DNA of 64,000 bases from Thereva unica (taxonomy: Eukaryota; Arthropoda; Insecta; Diptera; Therevidae), in assembly GCA_949987705.1 (NCBI GenBank), contig OX465281.1, positions 137,130,876 to 137,194,875 on the forward strand, read 5' to 3'. Below, in pieces: positions 1 to 10,446 of the stretch (position 1 is its first letter; each line of letters starts with the position of its first letter). The notes under the pieces are model-generated. The model saw only the letters and a list, made by a program, of their open reading frames with translations, did not search any database and had not been told where the DNA came from. The position numbers were made by a program, and so were the translations under genes.

Positions 1-1470
1 GAGTGCCCCGCTGGATTTTTGTGGAATTGTTAAGGGTGGTGCTAGTAACCACCACAAAAAATCTCAAGTCCATTTCGTCCCCGGGGGACACCCCTAACTC
101 ACCCCTAGAAATGATTATTTTTAAAAAAATAGTTAGAGGCCGAGTGTCCCGCTGGATTTTTGTGGAATTGTTAAGGGTTGTGCTAGTAACCACCACAAAA
201 AATCTCAAGTCAAGTTTACATGCTTACTTGACGTATACTTGAAGTGGATTGCAATAAAAAAATATGCATAAGTCAAGTAAATCTCAAAAATTTCGTTGAT
301 TGGCTTGAAAAAACTCATGTAAACGCTACTTCGATACTTGAAATTAAGCATGTGTTTTTTTTACTAGGAACATGAAGGTAAAAACTATAATTGATAAGTG
401 ATTTATTTTTGAAACAATGTTTAAAATTATCATATGGAGCTGATTTATGTTATAATAGGAAAGGTCAAATGTCAGATCAAGAAAATCTCAAGACATTTTG
501 AAGTCAAGTATGTGAATCATAAATGCAACTAAGGTTTCAAGTCACGAACTCAAGAAAGAATGTAAACGTAATGAAAGTACATAGTTGGAAAAGTGAACCA
601 CGAAGTCCTAATAAACATTTATTGACGGGTGATGCATGCAAACTTCACAATCGGTAAAGAAGTCGCACGGAAAGTGGACGGCCAAAAGTCTTTTTCTTGT
701 AAATCCCCCATAATAGATATCGAGTCAACATTTCCCCAAAATTTTCCTAATTGAAGCTGAATTTCAAAAAACCCTAAAAAACTAAAATATGATTTTCATT
801 TCCAACTTGCGCAACTTATCACGAGGCATAATGAAAATTATTGGTACATACATAATATTAAATGAAATAAAAAACACAAAATTCATCGAATTTTTTTGTA
901 TATATATAATAAAAAATTTGCAACAGACAGGGGATTTGGTACCGTGACGGGGGCTTTGTCGCCCTGTTCAGACTTCGCGCCCTTAAACTTTTTTCCTAAA
1001 AAATGCGCCTTAATAGGTCATCAATTCAGAATTCTTTTCATAAAAGAAAAGGGTCGTATGAAAATTGCGTCGTAATTTACAATTTTTCAGTACGAGTTAT
1101 ATTGTACGAGGGAATGTTATGGAGCCCATTCACGGGCCAACTAGTTGCCCAAACTCAGTTTAGTCCATGGAAATGGTACTTTAACATTGCAAAAATGCAG
1201 GACAAGGTTTTATTTTTGGGATGTGTCCTTGCAAATGTTCTGTAAGATGTACCGTTTCGGAGATATAGTGGAAAAACCATTTGCACACGTTTTCCAAGAT
1301 GGTGGCCAAATGGGGGGCGGGGGAGAATCCCGAAAACTCAAACTTAAGCTCACACTGATAAAACCTTGTCCTGCATTTTTGCAATGTTAAAGTACCATTT
1401 CCATGGACTAGTTGTGTTGGCACTGAATCGCAGCGTGTGTGGGGCAGTTGGCAAACTTTTTTGACAGTTG

Positions 1471-2095
1471 TATAATATTCATACCTACTATTTGATTTTT
1501 TATCATAGTCATTAATAACATAATAAACTTTTACTTTTCGTACGTATCCGGTATAACTTTACCTTTGAGCCGAATACTCCAAACGTCTTCATTAGATTTA
1601 AAAAAAGCAAGATATGATCAAAGATACCCTTGCTGACCAAAAGATGTGATGAAGATTCCGGTTTTCGACGGTTATTTACTGAAGCCCAACACCTCGCTGC
1701 ACAATTGGATGAGGAATTCAAAGAAGCACGGGTTATTTATCGTCAAAAAATCAAACTCCAGAAGAAGAATCTTCATTCCTTTATTGGACAACATTGTTAC
1801 CGAATTTAATTAAATGCTTTCTCCAGACATGTTGGACCGAGACGTTGATCAGTTGAGACATTCAAGATGTTCGACAAGTAGCAGAAGCGTATCAGCAGCT
1901 TTTGGTTTCTCCCATCTCAACTATTATTGCATAGTTCGAGCTTTTGGGGCCGAGCCTGAAAGCTATATCGGTGGTGTTTGTACAAAACTAAGGCGACTTG
2001 GTACCAGGGCGCGTCGGTTTTCTTCTTTTTAGTTGGGTGATGTGTATATAACTGTGAAACACTTACTGAAGTATTTGTAATTTGCTAGATTAGTG
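1471..2095. other. Left flank of foldback element; possible coding debris
   Basis: This 625-bp segment is the part of the tandem unit outside the transposon. On the plus strand about 1678-1809 reads as a Lys/Glu-rich open stretch (EEFKEARVIYRQKIKLQKK) ending at a stop. It has the flavour of the linker before LINE reverse transcriptases but is too short to assign. No other feature is seen. The segment repeats at 3794-4418. Confidence 0.3.
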
Positions 2096-5000
2096 ATGAG
2101 CCTGAAGTTCCGAACGTTTGATCGAACGATTTTAGAAAAAAAAAATTAAATTTTGAAACAGACTATCGGACCTTCAAAAACAAGTAAATAATTGTTTTTT
2201 GATACCAGACAGACAGTGGGGGTCTCGAAAAATATCATACCTAAATTATTAACCCCGAATTATAAACCTACCCCGAACTCACAACCTAAAAATGATTTTT
2301 TTTGGAAAAAATATTTAGAGGCCGAGTGCCCCGCTGGATTTTTGTGGAATTGTTAAGGGTGGTGCTAGTAACCACCACAAAAAATCTCAAGTCCATTTCG
2401 TCCCCGGGGGACACCCCTAACTCACCCCTAGAAATGATTATTTTTAAAAAAATAGTTAGAGGCCGAGTGTCCCGCTGGATTTTTGTGGAATTGTTAAGGG
2501 TTGTGCTAGTAACCACCACAAAAAATCTCAAGTCAAGTTTACATGCTTACTTGACGTATACTTGAAGTGGATTGCAATAAAAAAATATGCATAAGTCAAG
2601 TAAATCTCAAAAATTTCGTTGATTGGCTTGAAAAAACTCATGTAAACGCTACTTCGATACTTGAAATTAAGCATGTGTTTTTTTTACTAGGAACATGAAG
2701 GTAAAAACTATAATTGATAAGTGATTTATTTTTGAAACAATGTTTAAAATTATCATATGGAGCTGATTTATGTTATAATAGGAAAGGTCAAATGTCAGAT
2801 CAAGAAAATCTCAAGACATTTTGAAGTCAAGTATGTGAATCATAAATGCAACTAAGGTTTCAAGTCACGAACTCAAGAAAGAATGTAAACGTAATGAAAG
2901 TACATAGTTGGAAAAGTGAACCACGAAGTCCTAATAAACATTTATTGACGGGTGATGCATGCAAACTTCACAATCGGTAAAGAAGTCGCACGGAAAGTGG
3001 ACGGCCAAAAGTCTTTTTCTTGTAAATCCCCCATAATAGATATCGAGTCAACATTTCCCCAAAATTTTCCTAATTGAAGCTGAATTTCAAAAAACCCTAA
3101 AAAACTAAAATATGATTTTCATTTCCAACTTGCGCAACTTATCACGAGGCATAATGAAAATTATTGGTACATACATAATATTAAATGAAATAAAAAACAC
3201 AAAATTCATCGAATTTTTTTGTATATATATAATAAAAAATTTGCAACAGACAGGGGATTTGGTACCGTGACGGGGGCTTTGTCGCCCTGTTCAGACTTCG
3301 CGCCCTTAAACTTTTTTCCTAAAAAATGCGCCTTAATAGGTCATCAATTCAGAATTCTTTTCATAAAAGAAAAGGGTCGTATGAAAATTGCGTCGTAATT
3401 TACAATTTTTCAGTACGAGTTATATTGTACGAGGGAATGTTATGGAGCCCATTCACGGGCCAACTAGTTGCCCAAACTCAGTTTAGTCCATGGAAATGGT
3501 ACTTTAACATTGCAAAAATGCAGGACAAGGTTTTATTTTTGGGATGTGTCCTTGCAAATGTTCTGTAAGATGTACCGTTTCGGAGATATAGTGGAAAAAC
3601 CATTTGCACACGTTTTCCAAGATGGTGGCCAAATGGGGGGCGGGGGAGAATCCCGAAAACTCAAACTTAAGCTCACACTGATAAAACCTTGTCCTGCATT
3701 TTTGCAATGTTAAAGTACCATTTCCATGGACTAGTTGTGTTGGCACTGAATCGCAGCGTGTGTGGGGCAGTTGGCAAACTTTTTTGACAGTTGTATAATA
3801 TTCATACCTACTATTTGATTTTTTATCATAGTCATTAATAACATAATAAACTTTTACTTTTCGTACGTATCCGGTATAACTTTACCTTTGAGCCGAATAC
3901 TCCAAACGTCTTCATTAGATTTAAAAAAAGCAAGATATGATCAAAGATACCCTTGCTGACCAAAAGATGCGATGAAGATTCCGGTTTTCGACGGTTATTT
4001 ACTGAAGCCCAACACCTCGCTGCACAATTGGATGAGGAATTCAAAGAAGCACGGGTTATTTATCGTCAAAAAATCAAACTCCAGAAGAAGAATCTTCATT
4101 CCTTTATTGGACAACATTGTTACCGAATTTAATTAAATGCTTTCTCCAGACATGTTGGACCGAGACGTTGATCAGTTGAGACATTCAAGATGTTCGACAA
4201 GTAGCAGAAGCGTATCAGCAGCTTTTGGTTTCTCCCATCTCAACTATTATTGCATAGTTCGAGCTTTTGGGGCCGAGCCTGAAAGCTATATCGGTGGTGT
4301 TTGTACAAAACTAAGGCGACTTGGTACCAGGGCGCGTCGGTTTTCTTCTTTTTAGTTGGGTGATGTGTATATAACTGTGAAACACTTACTGAAGTATTTG
4401 TAATTTGCTAGATTAGTGATGAGCCTGAAGTTCCGAACGTTTGATCGAACGATTTTAGAAAAAAAAAAATTAAATTTTGAAACAGACTATCGGACCTTCA
4501 AAAACAAGTAAATAATTGTTTTTTGATACCAGACAGACAGTGGGGGTCTCGAAAAATATCATACCTAAATTATTAACCCCGAATTATAAACCTACCCCGA
4601 ACTCACAACCTAAAAATGATTTTTTTTGGAAAAAATATTTAGAGGCCGAGTGCCCCGCTGGATTTTTGTGGAATTGTTAAGGGTGGTGCTAGTAACCACC
4701 ACAAAAAATCTCAAGTCCATTTCGTCCCCGGGGGACACCCCTAACTCACCCCTAGAAATGATTATTTTTAAAAAAATAGTTAGAGGCCGAGTGTCCCGCT
4801 GGATTTTTGTGGAATTGTTAAGGGTTGTGCTAGTAACCACCACAAAAAATCTCAAGTCAAGTTTACATGCTTACTTGACGTATACTTGAAGTGGATTGCA
4901 ATAAAAAAATATGCATAAGTCAAGTAAATCTCAAAAATTTCGTTGATTGGCTTGAAAAAACTCATGTAAACGCTACTTCGATACTTGAAATTAAGCATGT

Positions 5001-5764
5001 GTTTTTTTTACTAGGAACATGAAGGTAAAAACTATAATTGATAAGTGATTTATTTTTGAAACAATGTTTAAAATTATCATATGGAGCTGATTTATGTTAT
5101 AATAGGAAAGGTCAAATGTCAGATCAAGAAAATCTCAAGACATTTTGAAGTCAAGTATGTGAATCATAAATGCAACTAAGGTTTCAAGTCACGAACTCAA
5201 GAAAGAATGTAAACGTAATGAAAGTACATAGTTGGAAAAGTGAACCACGAAGTCCTAATAAACATTTATTGACGGGTGATGCATGCAAACTTCACAATCG
5301 GTAAAGAAGTCGCACGGAAAGTGGACGGCCAAAAGTCTTTTTCTTGTAAATCCCCCATAATAGATATCGAGTCAACATTTCCCCAAAATTTTCCTAATTG
5401 AAGCTGAATTTCAAAAAACCCTAAAAAACTAAAATATGATTTTCATTTCCAACTTGCGCAACTTATCACGAGGCATAATGAAAATTATTGGTACATACAT
5501 AATATTAAATGAAATAAAAAACACAAAATTCATCGAATTTTTTTGTATATATATAATAAAAAATTTGCAACAGACAGGGGATTTGGTACCGTGACGGGGG
5601 CTTTGTCGCCCTGTTCAGACTTCGCGCCCTTAAACTTTTTTCCTAAAAAATGCGCCTTAATAGGTCATCAATTCAGAATTCTTTTCATAAAAGAAAAGGG
5701 TCGTATGAAAATTGCGTCGTAATTTACAATTTTTCAGTACGAGTTATATTGTACGAGGGAATGT

Positions 5765-6614
5765 TATGGAGCCCATTCACGGGCCAACTAGTTGCCCAAA
5801 CTCAGTTTAGTCCATGGAAATGGTACTTTAACATTGCAAAAATGCAGGACAAGGTTTTATTTTTGGGATGTGTCCTTGCAAATGTTCTGTAAGATGTACC
5901 GTTTCGGAGATATAGTGGAAAAACCATTTGCACACGTTTTCCAAGATGGTGGCCAAATGGGGGGCGGGGGAGAATCCCGAAAACTCAAACTTAAGCTCAC
6001 ACTGATAAAACCTTGTCCTGCATTTTTGCAATGTTAAAGTACCATTTCCATGGACTAGTTGTGTTGGCACTGAATCGCAGCGTGTGTGGGGCAGTTGGCA
6101 AACTTTTTTGACAGTTGGGATTTCAGTTGGGATAAATTAAAATCTTTTAATTTTATGAGGGCGGGGCTTACAGTGTGGGAAACTAGTCGCACTGTGTGTG
6201 CTGCAGTTTGGCAAACTACTTGAATGCATTAGCCTACATTCGAAGATTATATTTTTTTTGAAAGTTGATATTTTCATTGTTTTGCGTAATTTTTAATTGA
6301 AATTATGAAAGTTCACATAATATTTAATTATTTTCATAATTTATATTTTCAGAATTTAGATTATATTTTAAAAACATATATGTATATTAATAATTAAAAA
6401 ATTTATAATTATGATAAAAAATTATCGTTATTTATGTTTTATTATTATAAAACTTAATCGTGGGTTTTGTGCAATTTCATTTAACCTTAAAATTGCCTAT
6501 GAAATATCGAATTGACAGTTGAAGTATCAACTCAGTTGAAGCGTTTGTGGCGAAACACCAACTCTTTACGCAACTCAGTTTGGGCAACCAGTTGGCCTGT
6601 GGATGGGCCCCATA
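5765..6614. mobile_element. Nested inverted-repeat element TATGGAGCCC inside foldback element
   Basis: The left end (TATGGAGCCCATTCACGGGC) is mirrored at 6570-6614 (GGCCTGTGGATGGGCCCCATA), giving arms of about 45 bp. The left arm is interrupted by the 250-bp TAGTCC element at 5808-6057. Without that insert the element is about 600 bp. An internal motif near 6190-6220 (GCAGTTTGGCAAACT) resembles 6090-6110, so there is an internal duplication. I could not define a target duplication. It appears truncated in the first two tandem units. Confidence 0.6.
5808..6057. mobile_element. 250-bp MITE, TAGTCCATGG family, 3-bp target duplication GTT
   Basis: Perfect-looking inverted ends of about 53 bp begin TAGTCCATGGAAATGGTACT. 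The 3-bp duplication GTT is at 5805-5807 and 6058-6060. Copies lie at the same place in the other tandem units (1161-1410, 3484-3733). A 1.29-kb relative is at 55674-56959 and a one-armed relative at about 43889. It has no coding capacity. The 3-bp duplication with these ends does not clearly match one superfamily; PIF/Harbinger or Zator/Academ-like groups also make 3-bp duplications. Confidence 0.88.
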
Positions 6615-6842
6615 AGTATGTACTACCTTTTCTGAAAGTTTCATTCATTCGGAAATGAGCTAGCTATTGTTTGGCGGTTGCGGCTCGGGTTACAAGAACA
6701 TTTTTATAGATTGTAATCTCGGGAATGCGTAATCTCAGGCTCTTTCTATTGATTGTGTTAGGCAAATTTTATAATCACAAAGAAATTTTAGGCAATAACG
6801 AGACTCAGCGACGGTCCTTCCTAGTGGCTACCGGGGATGATA

Positions 6843-7660
6843 TGGACTTGAGATTTTTTGTGGTGGTTATTAGCACCACCCTTAACAAGTCCACAAAAAT
6901 CCAGCGGGGCGCTCGGGCTCTAACTATTGTTTTTAAAATAATCATTTCTAGGGGGTGATTTAAAAGTGTCCCCCGTGGACGATATGGACTGAGATTTTTT
7001 GTGGTGGTTACTAGCACCACCCTTAACAAGTCCACAAAAATCCAGCGGGGCACTCGGCCTCTTAACTATTTTTTTAAAAATAATCATTTCTAGGGGGTGA
7101 GTTAGGGGTGTCCCCCGGGGACGATATGGACTTGAGATTTTTGGTGGTGGTTATTAGCACCACCCTTAATAATTCCACAAAAATCCAGCGGGGCACTCGG
7201 CCTCTAACTATTTTTTTTAAAAATAATCGTTAAGGGTGTCCCCCGGGGACGATATGGACTTGAGATTTTTTGTGGTGGTTACTAGCACCAACCTTAACAA
7301 GTCCACAAAAATCCAGCGGGGCACTCGGCCTCCAACTTTTTTTTTAAAATAATCATTTCAAGGGGGTGAGTTAGGGGTGGCGCCCGGGGACGATATGGAC
7401 TTGGGATTTTTCGTGGTAGTTATTAGCACCACCCTTAACAATTCCACAAAAATCCAGCGGGGCGCTCGGCCTTAACTATTTTTTTAAGAATTAACATTTC
7501 CAGGGGGTGAGTTAGGGGTGACGCCCGGGGACGATATGGACTTGAGATTTTTTGTGATAGTTATTAGCACCACCCTTAACATGTCCACAAAAATCCAGCG
7601 GGGCACTCGGCCTCTAACTATTTTTTCCAAAAAAAAAAAAATCATTTTTAGGGGGGGGGT
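6843..7660. repeat. Six ~142-bp subrepeats in right arm of foldback element
   Basis: Repeats start at about 6843, 6985, 7127, 7255, 7395 and 7537 (spacings 142, 142, 128, 140, 142). Each contains TTTTTTGTGGTGGTTAYTAG-like sequence, a small palindrome (GTGGTGGTTACTAGCACCAC) and GGGGCACTCGGCC. The left arm has two copies in inverse orientation (about 4640-4860). Copy number therefore differs between the two arms of one element. Confidence 0.92.
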
Positions 7661-8538
7661 TAATGGTAGGTTTATAATTCGGGGTTAATAATTTAGATAT
7701 GGTATTTTTCGAGACCCCCACTGTCTGTCTGGTATCAAAAAACGATTATTTACTGTTTTTTAAGGTCCGATAGTCAGTTTCAAAATTTAATTTTTTTTTT
7801 CTAAAATCGTTCGATCGAACGTTCGGAACTTCAGGATCATGATTATAGACTAAGTGCCCGCGAACAAAAAAAATATTCATACATAACCACTTGAAACTTT
7901 TTGTATGTATTAAGGACACTAGTCTACCACCTTTTGCTCTGCGAAAATTCCTGAAACTGCGCCTTTTTCCCTCCAGGCTGCTCGAAAGTCAACCTTTTTA
8001 TGGTGCCCAAAAAATTTATAGATACTGTTTTTTTAACAATCATAGTCGCATGAGATGGCGATGATACGCGTGAAACAAAACTCGTCCGACAAAAATGTTG
8101 GACCGTAAAGGATGTCTACCACCCCAAACCTGCTAAGTTATGGGCTTCCAAAAATTTATTAATAATCATCTGATTTTTTCAGGATCGCTTAAGAAAAATA
8201 TGTGGAATTACATGGTATATGTGTCCGACAAAATTTGTTTGCCGATTTCGCCGTCCGACGAGTCAAAGTCCTCTATTTCATGAAGGAAAAAATTTATAGA
8301 TAACCGTCGGACGAAAACGGTATTATGTGACAAAAGCTACTGCCTCTTGTGTGATAAAAATGTCGGACACGTTAATCGCGCCTACTCCATAGTCCGACAA
8401 AAAAACAAAATTTTTATAACAATGACATTATAATGTAGTCCGTTGTACGGCCCCGCCCTCAAATCCGTATCTGCTATCAATGTCTTCTACTAAATCCTAG
8501 CTATATTATACCCTCTCATAATGTCTTTATGTTCCCAG

Positions 8539-9063
8539 TGTAGCAGTCGCTACTTGTATATACGTTTTTCGTTGTAATAAGTTTTATTCAAGTATCTATT
8601 CAGTTTCTGTTCTAATAATTTTAAGTACAGTGTTTTTGGTGACGTCACAATTTGGATTCTCACTGCTACTATGAAATACACTTGGGGAATTTGGATTGTC
8701 ATATCACGTATGTATACACTGTACACAGAATCAATTTTAAAAACATAGCCACACAAATATTGTGATATTAAAAATTATTTTGAATATTTGTAAGAGTATT
8801 AGTTAGGAGCTTATTCAAAAAGGAAGTCTCCTATAATAAGTTAATAAAAACCGTTATGTAACGTGACATAATAAAAAATATAAAAATCTTAAACTATTAA
8901 ATATAATAATAAATAAATATTAAATAAATATTTTAAATAAAAGAATAACAAAAAATAAAAAGATGTGAAGTAATAGTTTTGATTGGCAATATATATATAT
9001 ATATCCCTTATATATTGCTATGAAATGAGGGAAGACGGCAAAAATTAGTCCGACCCCATTTCA
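8539..9063 (+). repeat. 5' LTR of Gypsy element
   Basis: Begins TG and ends CA. It differs from the 3' LTR by two substitutions (G/T near 8641 and near 8981) and one A indel near 9024, about 99.4% identity. It contains an (AT)8 tract near 8989-9004 and AATAAA-like polyadenylation motifs in the AT-rich middle (about 8900-8960). Confidence 0.96.
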
Positions 9064-9065
9064 TA

Positions 9066-9083
9066 TTGGTGACCCCGACATTG
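9066..9083 (+). promoter_or_regulatory. Primer-binding site, tRNA-Trp type
   Basis: Starting three bases after the LTR, TGGTGACCCCGAC matches the tRNA-Trp primer-binding sequence known from Rous sarcoma virus and from CsRn1-clade retrotransposons. The match weakens after about 13 bases. From 9084 to 9591 lies a purine-rich leader with many short repeats of GAAGAAA and no gene. Confidence 0.8.
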
Positions 9084-9591
9084 GAAGAACAAAGAAATTT
9101 TTCAAAAAAGAAAAAAGAAGAATCAAAAATTTTTATGAAAGAAAATTTTATCAAGAAAGAAGTTATGAAGAAAATTTAAAAATTTTACGAAGAAAGGAAG
9201 AAGATTCAAGAAAGAAATCCATTTGGTGAAAAATTTTAAGAAGAGGTTCATTTTTATTGAGGAGATCAAGTATTTATTTTAATTAAATATTTTTCTTTAA
9301 TTTTAAAATTTAAAGTGTACAGAATTTCTTACACAAAAGAAAAGAACATTACACTTACACAATTTAGTAGTGGTGACAATTCAATTTATTTCCTTTTGCA
9401 AATATTTTTTTTTTTAGGAAGTGAGAACTTGAATAAAATTTTCGGGAATTTATTTAAGTTTGAGTGTTAATCGACTCTTTTCGCGAAAGTCCACGGTTGT
9501 TATTTTAAAGTATCGCGAAGTTTTTAAGTAAAGTCGAAATTTTATTGAACTTCTTTTTACGTTAGTTTTATTTAAAAAAATTGTGATTAAT

Positions 9592-10446
9592 ATGAGTGTC
9601 CAAGGTGGTGATAGTGAGAGAATGCACGTTGATAGTGAGAATATTAGTGCATCGGCTGTTAAGCTACCAACTTTCTGGTCTCCATGCCCAGAAGCATGGT
9701 TTATTTTAACAGAAAGCCAATTTAACTCGAAAGGAATTAGACTGGATGAGACTAAATTCGAACATGTCATCCAAGCTCTTCCTTTAGAAATCATAATGAA
9801 TATATTGGATTTCATTCAAAACCCACCATCGGAGAACAAATACCAAGCATTAAAAACAACATTAATTCAAAGATTTACAGAGTCTGAAGAGAAAAAGTTG
9901 GAACAATTATTATGCAATTCTGAGATGGGAGATCGAAAACCATCGGAATTTTATAGATCAATGGAGATACTTGCGGGAACATCTTCGGATTTAGGAAAAG
10001 ACCTAATTAGAAAACTTTGGATGCGAAAATTGCCGCCTAGTATTCACATCGCATTGATGTCCTCTGGCAAACAAAACATTCAAGATATTCTAATGTTAGC
10101 AGATAAAATTTTCGAATGTTCCAGATTTCAGTATTCTTCATCCATCAATGATTGTTCTTCAAATCCTTTTGTAAACCAAAAATGTATTGATATAAATAAC
10201 ATTGATTATGCTAAGAAGGTTAATGATTTAGAAAATAAAATCGAAAATTTAACAGATTTAATTAAGAAACTTACATTTAATAGGAATAATGAGTTTCATC
10301 ATAGGTCAAGGTCTAGAAGTAGAAGCCGTGATAGATCTAAATACAATAATAATAATAATAAACCATTTTGTTGGTTTCATTTTAAATTCGGCGACAAAGC
10401 TAAAAGATGTATTAAACCTTGCAACTATAATAATCAAAAAAACTAA
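9592..10446 (+). CDS. gag: Gag polyprotein of CsRn1-like Gypsy element
   Basis: Structural protein of 284 residues that would form the intracellular virus-like particle and bind element RNA. I chose the ATG at 9592 because the in-frame codon at 9583 is GTG. The N-terminal two thirds has the capsid-type pattern of this Gag family: [13 protein letters not shown] near the start, then a region with [13 protein letters not shown] spacing ([13 protein letters not shown]) and [10 protein letters not shown]. An Arg/Ser-rich basic stretch (about residues 240-252) precedes a C-x2-H-x9-C-x3-C knuckle ([18 protein letters not shown], residues 260-277), the C-H-C-C form reported for CsRn1 elements. It ends at TAA 10444-10446, directly after the frameshift heptamer. 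Confidence 0.93.
   Translation: MSVQGGDSERMHVDSENISASAVKLPTFWSPCPEAWFILTESQFNSKGIRLDETKFEHVIQALPLEIIMNILDFIQNPPSENKYQALKTTLIQRFTESEEKKLEQLLCNSEMGDRKPSEFYRSMEILAGTSSDLGKDLIRKLWMRKLPPSIHIALMSSGKQNIQDILMLADKIFECSRFQYSSSINDCSSNPFVNQKCIDINNIDYAKKVNDLENKIENLTDLIKKLTFNRNNEFHHRSRSRSRSRDRSKYNNNNNKPFCWFHFKFGDKAKRCIKPCNYNNQKN
10437..10443 (+). promoter_or_regulatory. Slippery heptamer for -1 frameshift, A AAA AAC
   Basis: Gag codons read CAA AAA AAC TAA. The heptamer AAAAAAC is parsed A|AAA|AAC in the gag frame, the exact X XXY YYZ phase needed for tandem tRNA slippage, and the gag stop follows at once. The pol frame is -1 to gag, is open from 10434, and has no ATG before the protease. I did not establish a downstream stimulatory structure. 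Confidence 0.85.

Larger units (their letters stand above)
1..6117. repeat. 2.32-kb tandem repeat, about 2.6 copies
   Basis: Partial unit 1-1470 is followed by full units 1471-3793 (2323 bp) and 3794-6117 (2324 bp). The units are nearly identical. The differences I found are one T/C change (1647 versus 3970) and one extra A in an A-run near 4460. Each unit carries about 625 bp of flank (for example 1471-2095) plus the left part of the foldback-like transposon described below. The array ends at 6117, where copy three runs on into the rest of that transposon. The first copy is cut by the window edge. The short open frames repeated in each unit are not convincing genes. Near-identity means a recent duplication or an assembly artefact. 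Confidence 0.95.
4419..7840. mobile_element. Foldback-like DNA transposon with subrepeat-rich long inverted arms
   Basis: The ends are inverted: left ATGAGCCTGAAGTTCCGAAC, right the complement of ATGATCCTGAAGTTCCGAAC. The flanking 8-mer GATTAGTG is at 4411-4418. On the right the same 8-mer is split, as GATTA at 7841-7845 and TTAGTG at 15866-15871, by the next element. An 8-bp duplication fits hAT or P superfamilies. The arms contain ~142-bp subrepeats, two on the left and six on the right, like Drosophila FB or Galileo foldback elements by analogy. No transposase is visible, so it is non-autonomous. The interior holds a smaller nested element (5765-6614). Truncated left ends recur at 2096 and upstream through the tandem array. 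Confidence 0.8.

Noticed and set aside
1003..6070. Repeated 80- and 81-codon frames in the tandem units
   Set aside because: They recur because the DNA repeats, overlap on both strands through the 250-bp inverted-repeat MITE, and have no protein signature.
6838..7660. CRISPR-like array
   Set aside because: Repeats are ~142 bp with no short repeat plus unique spacer pattern, the genome is eukaryotic, and the array is the arm of a transposon.
9583..9591. Upstream in-frame start for gag
   Set aside because: The codon at 9583 is GTG; the first ATG in frame is 9592.
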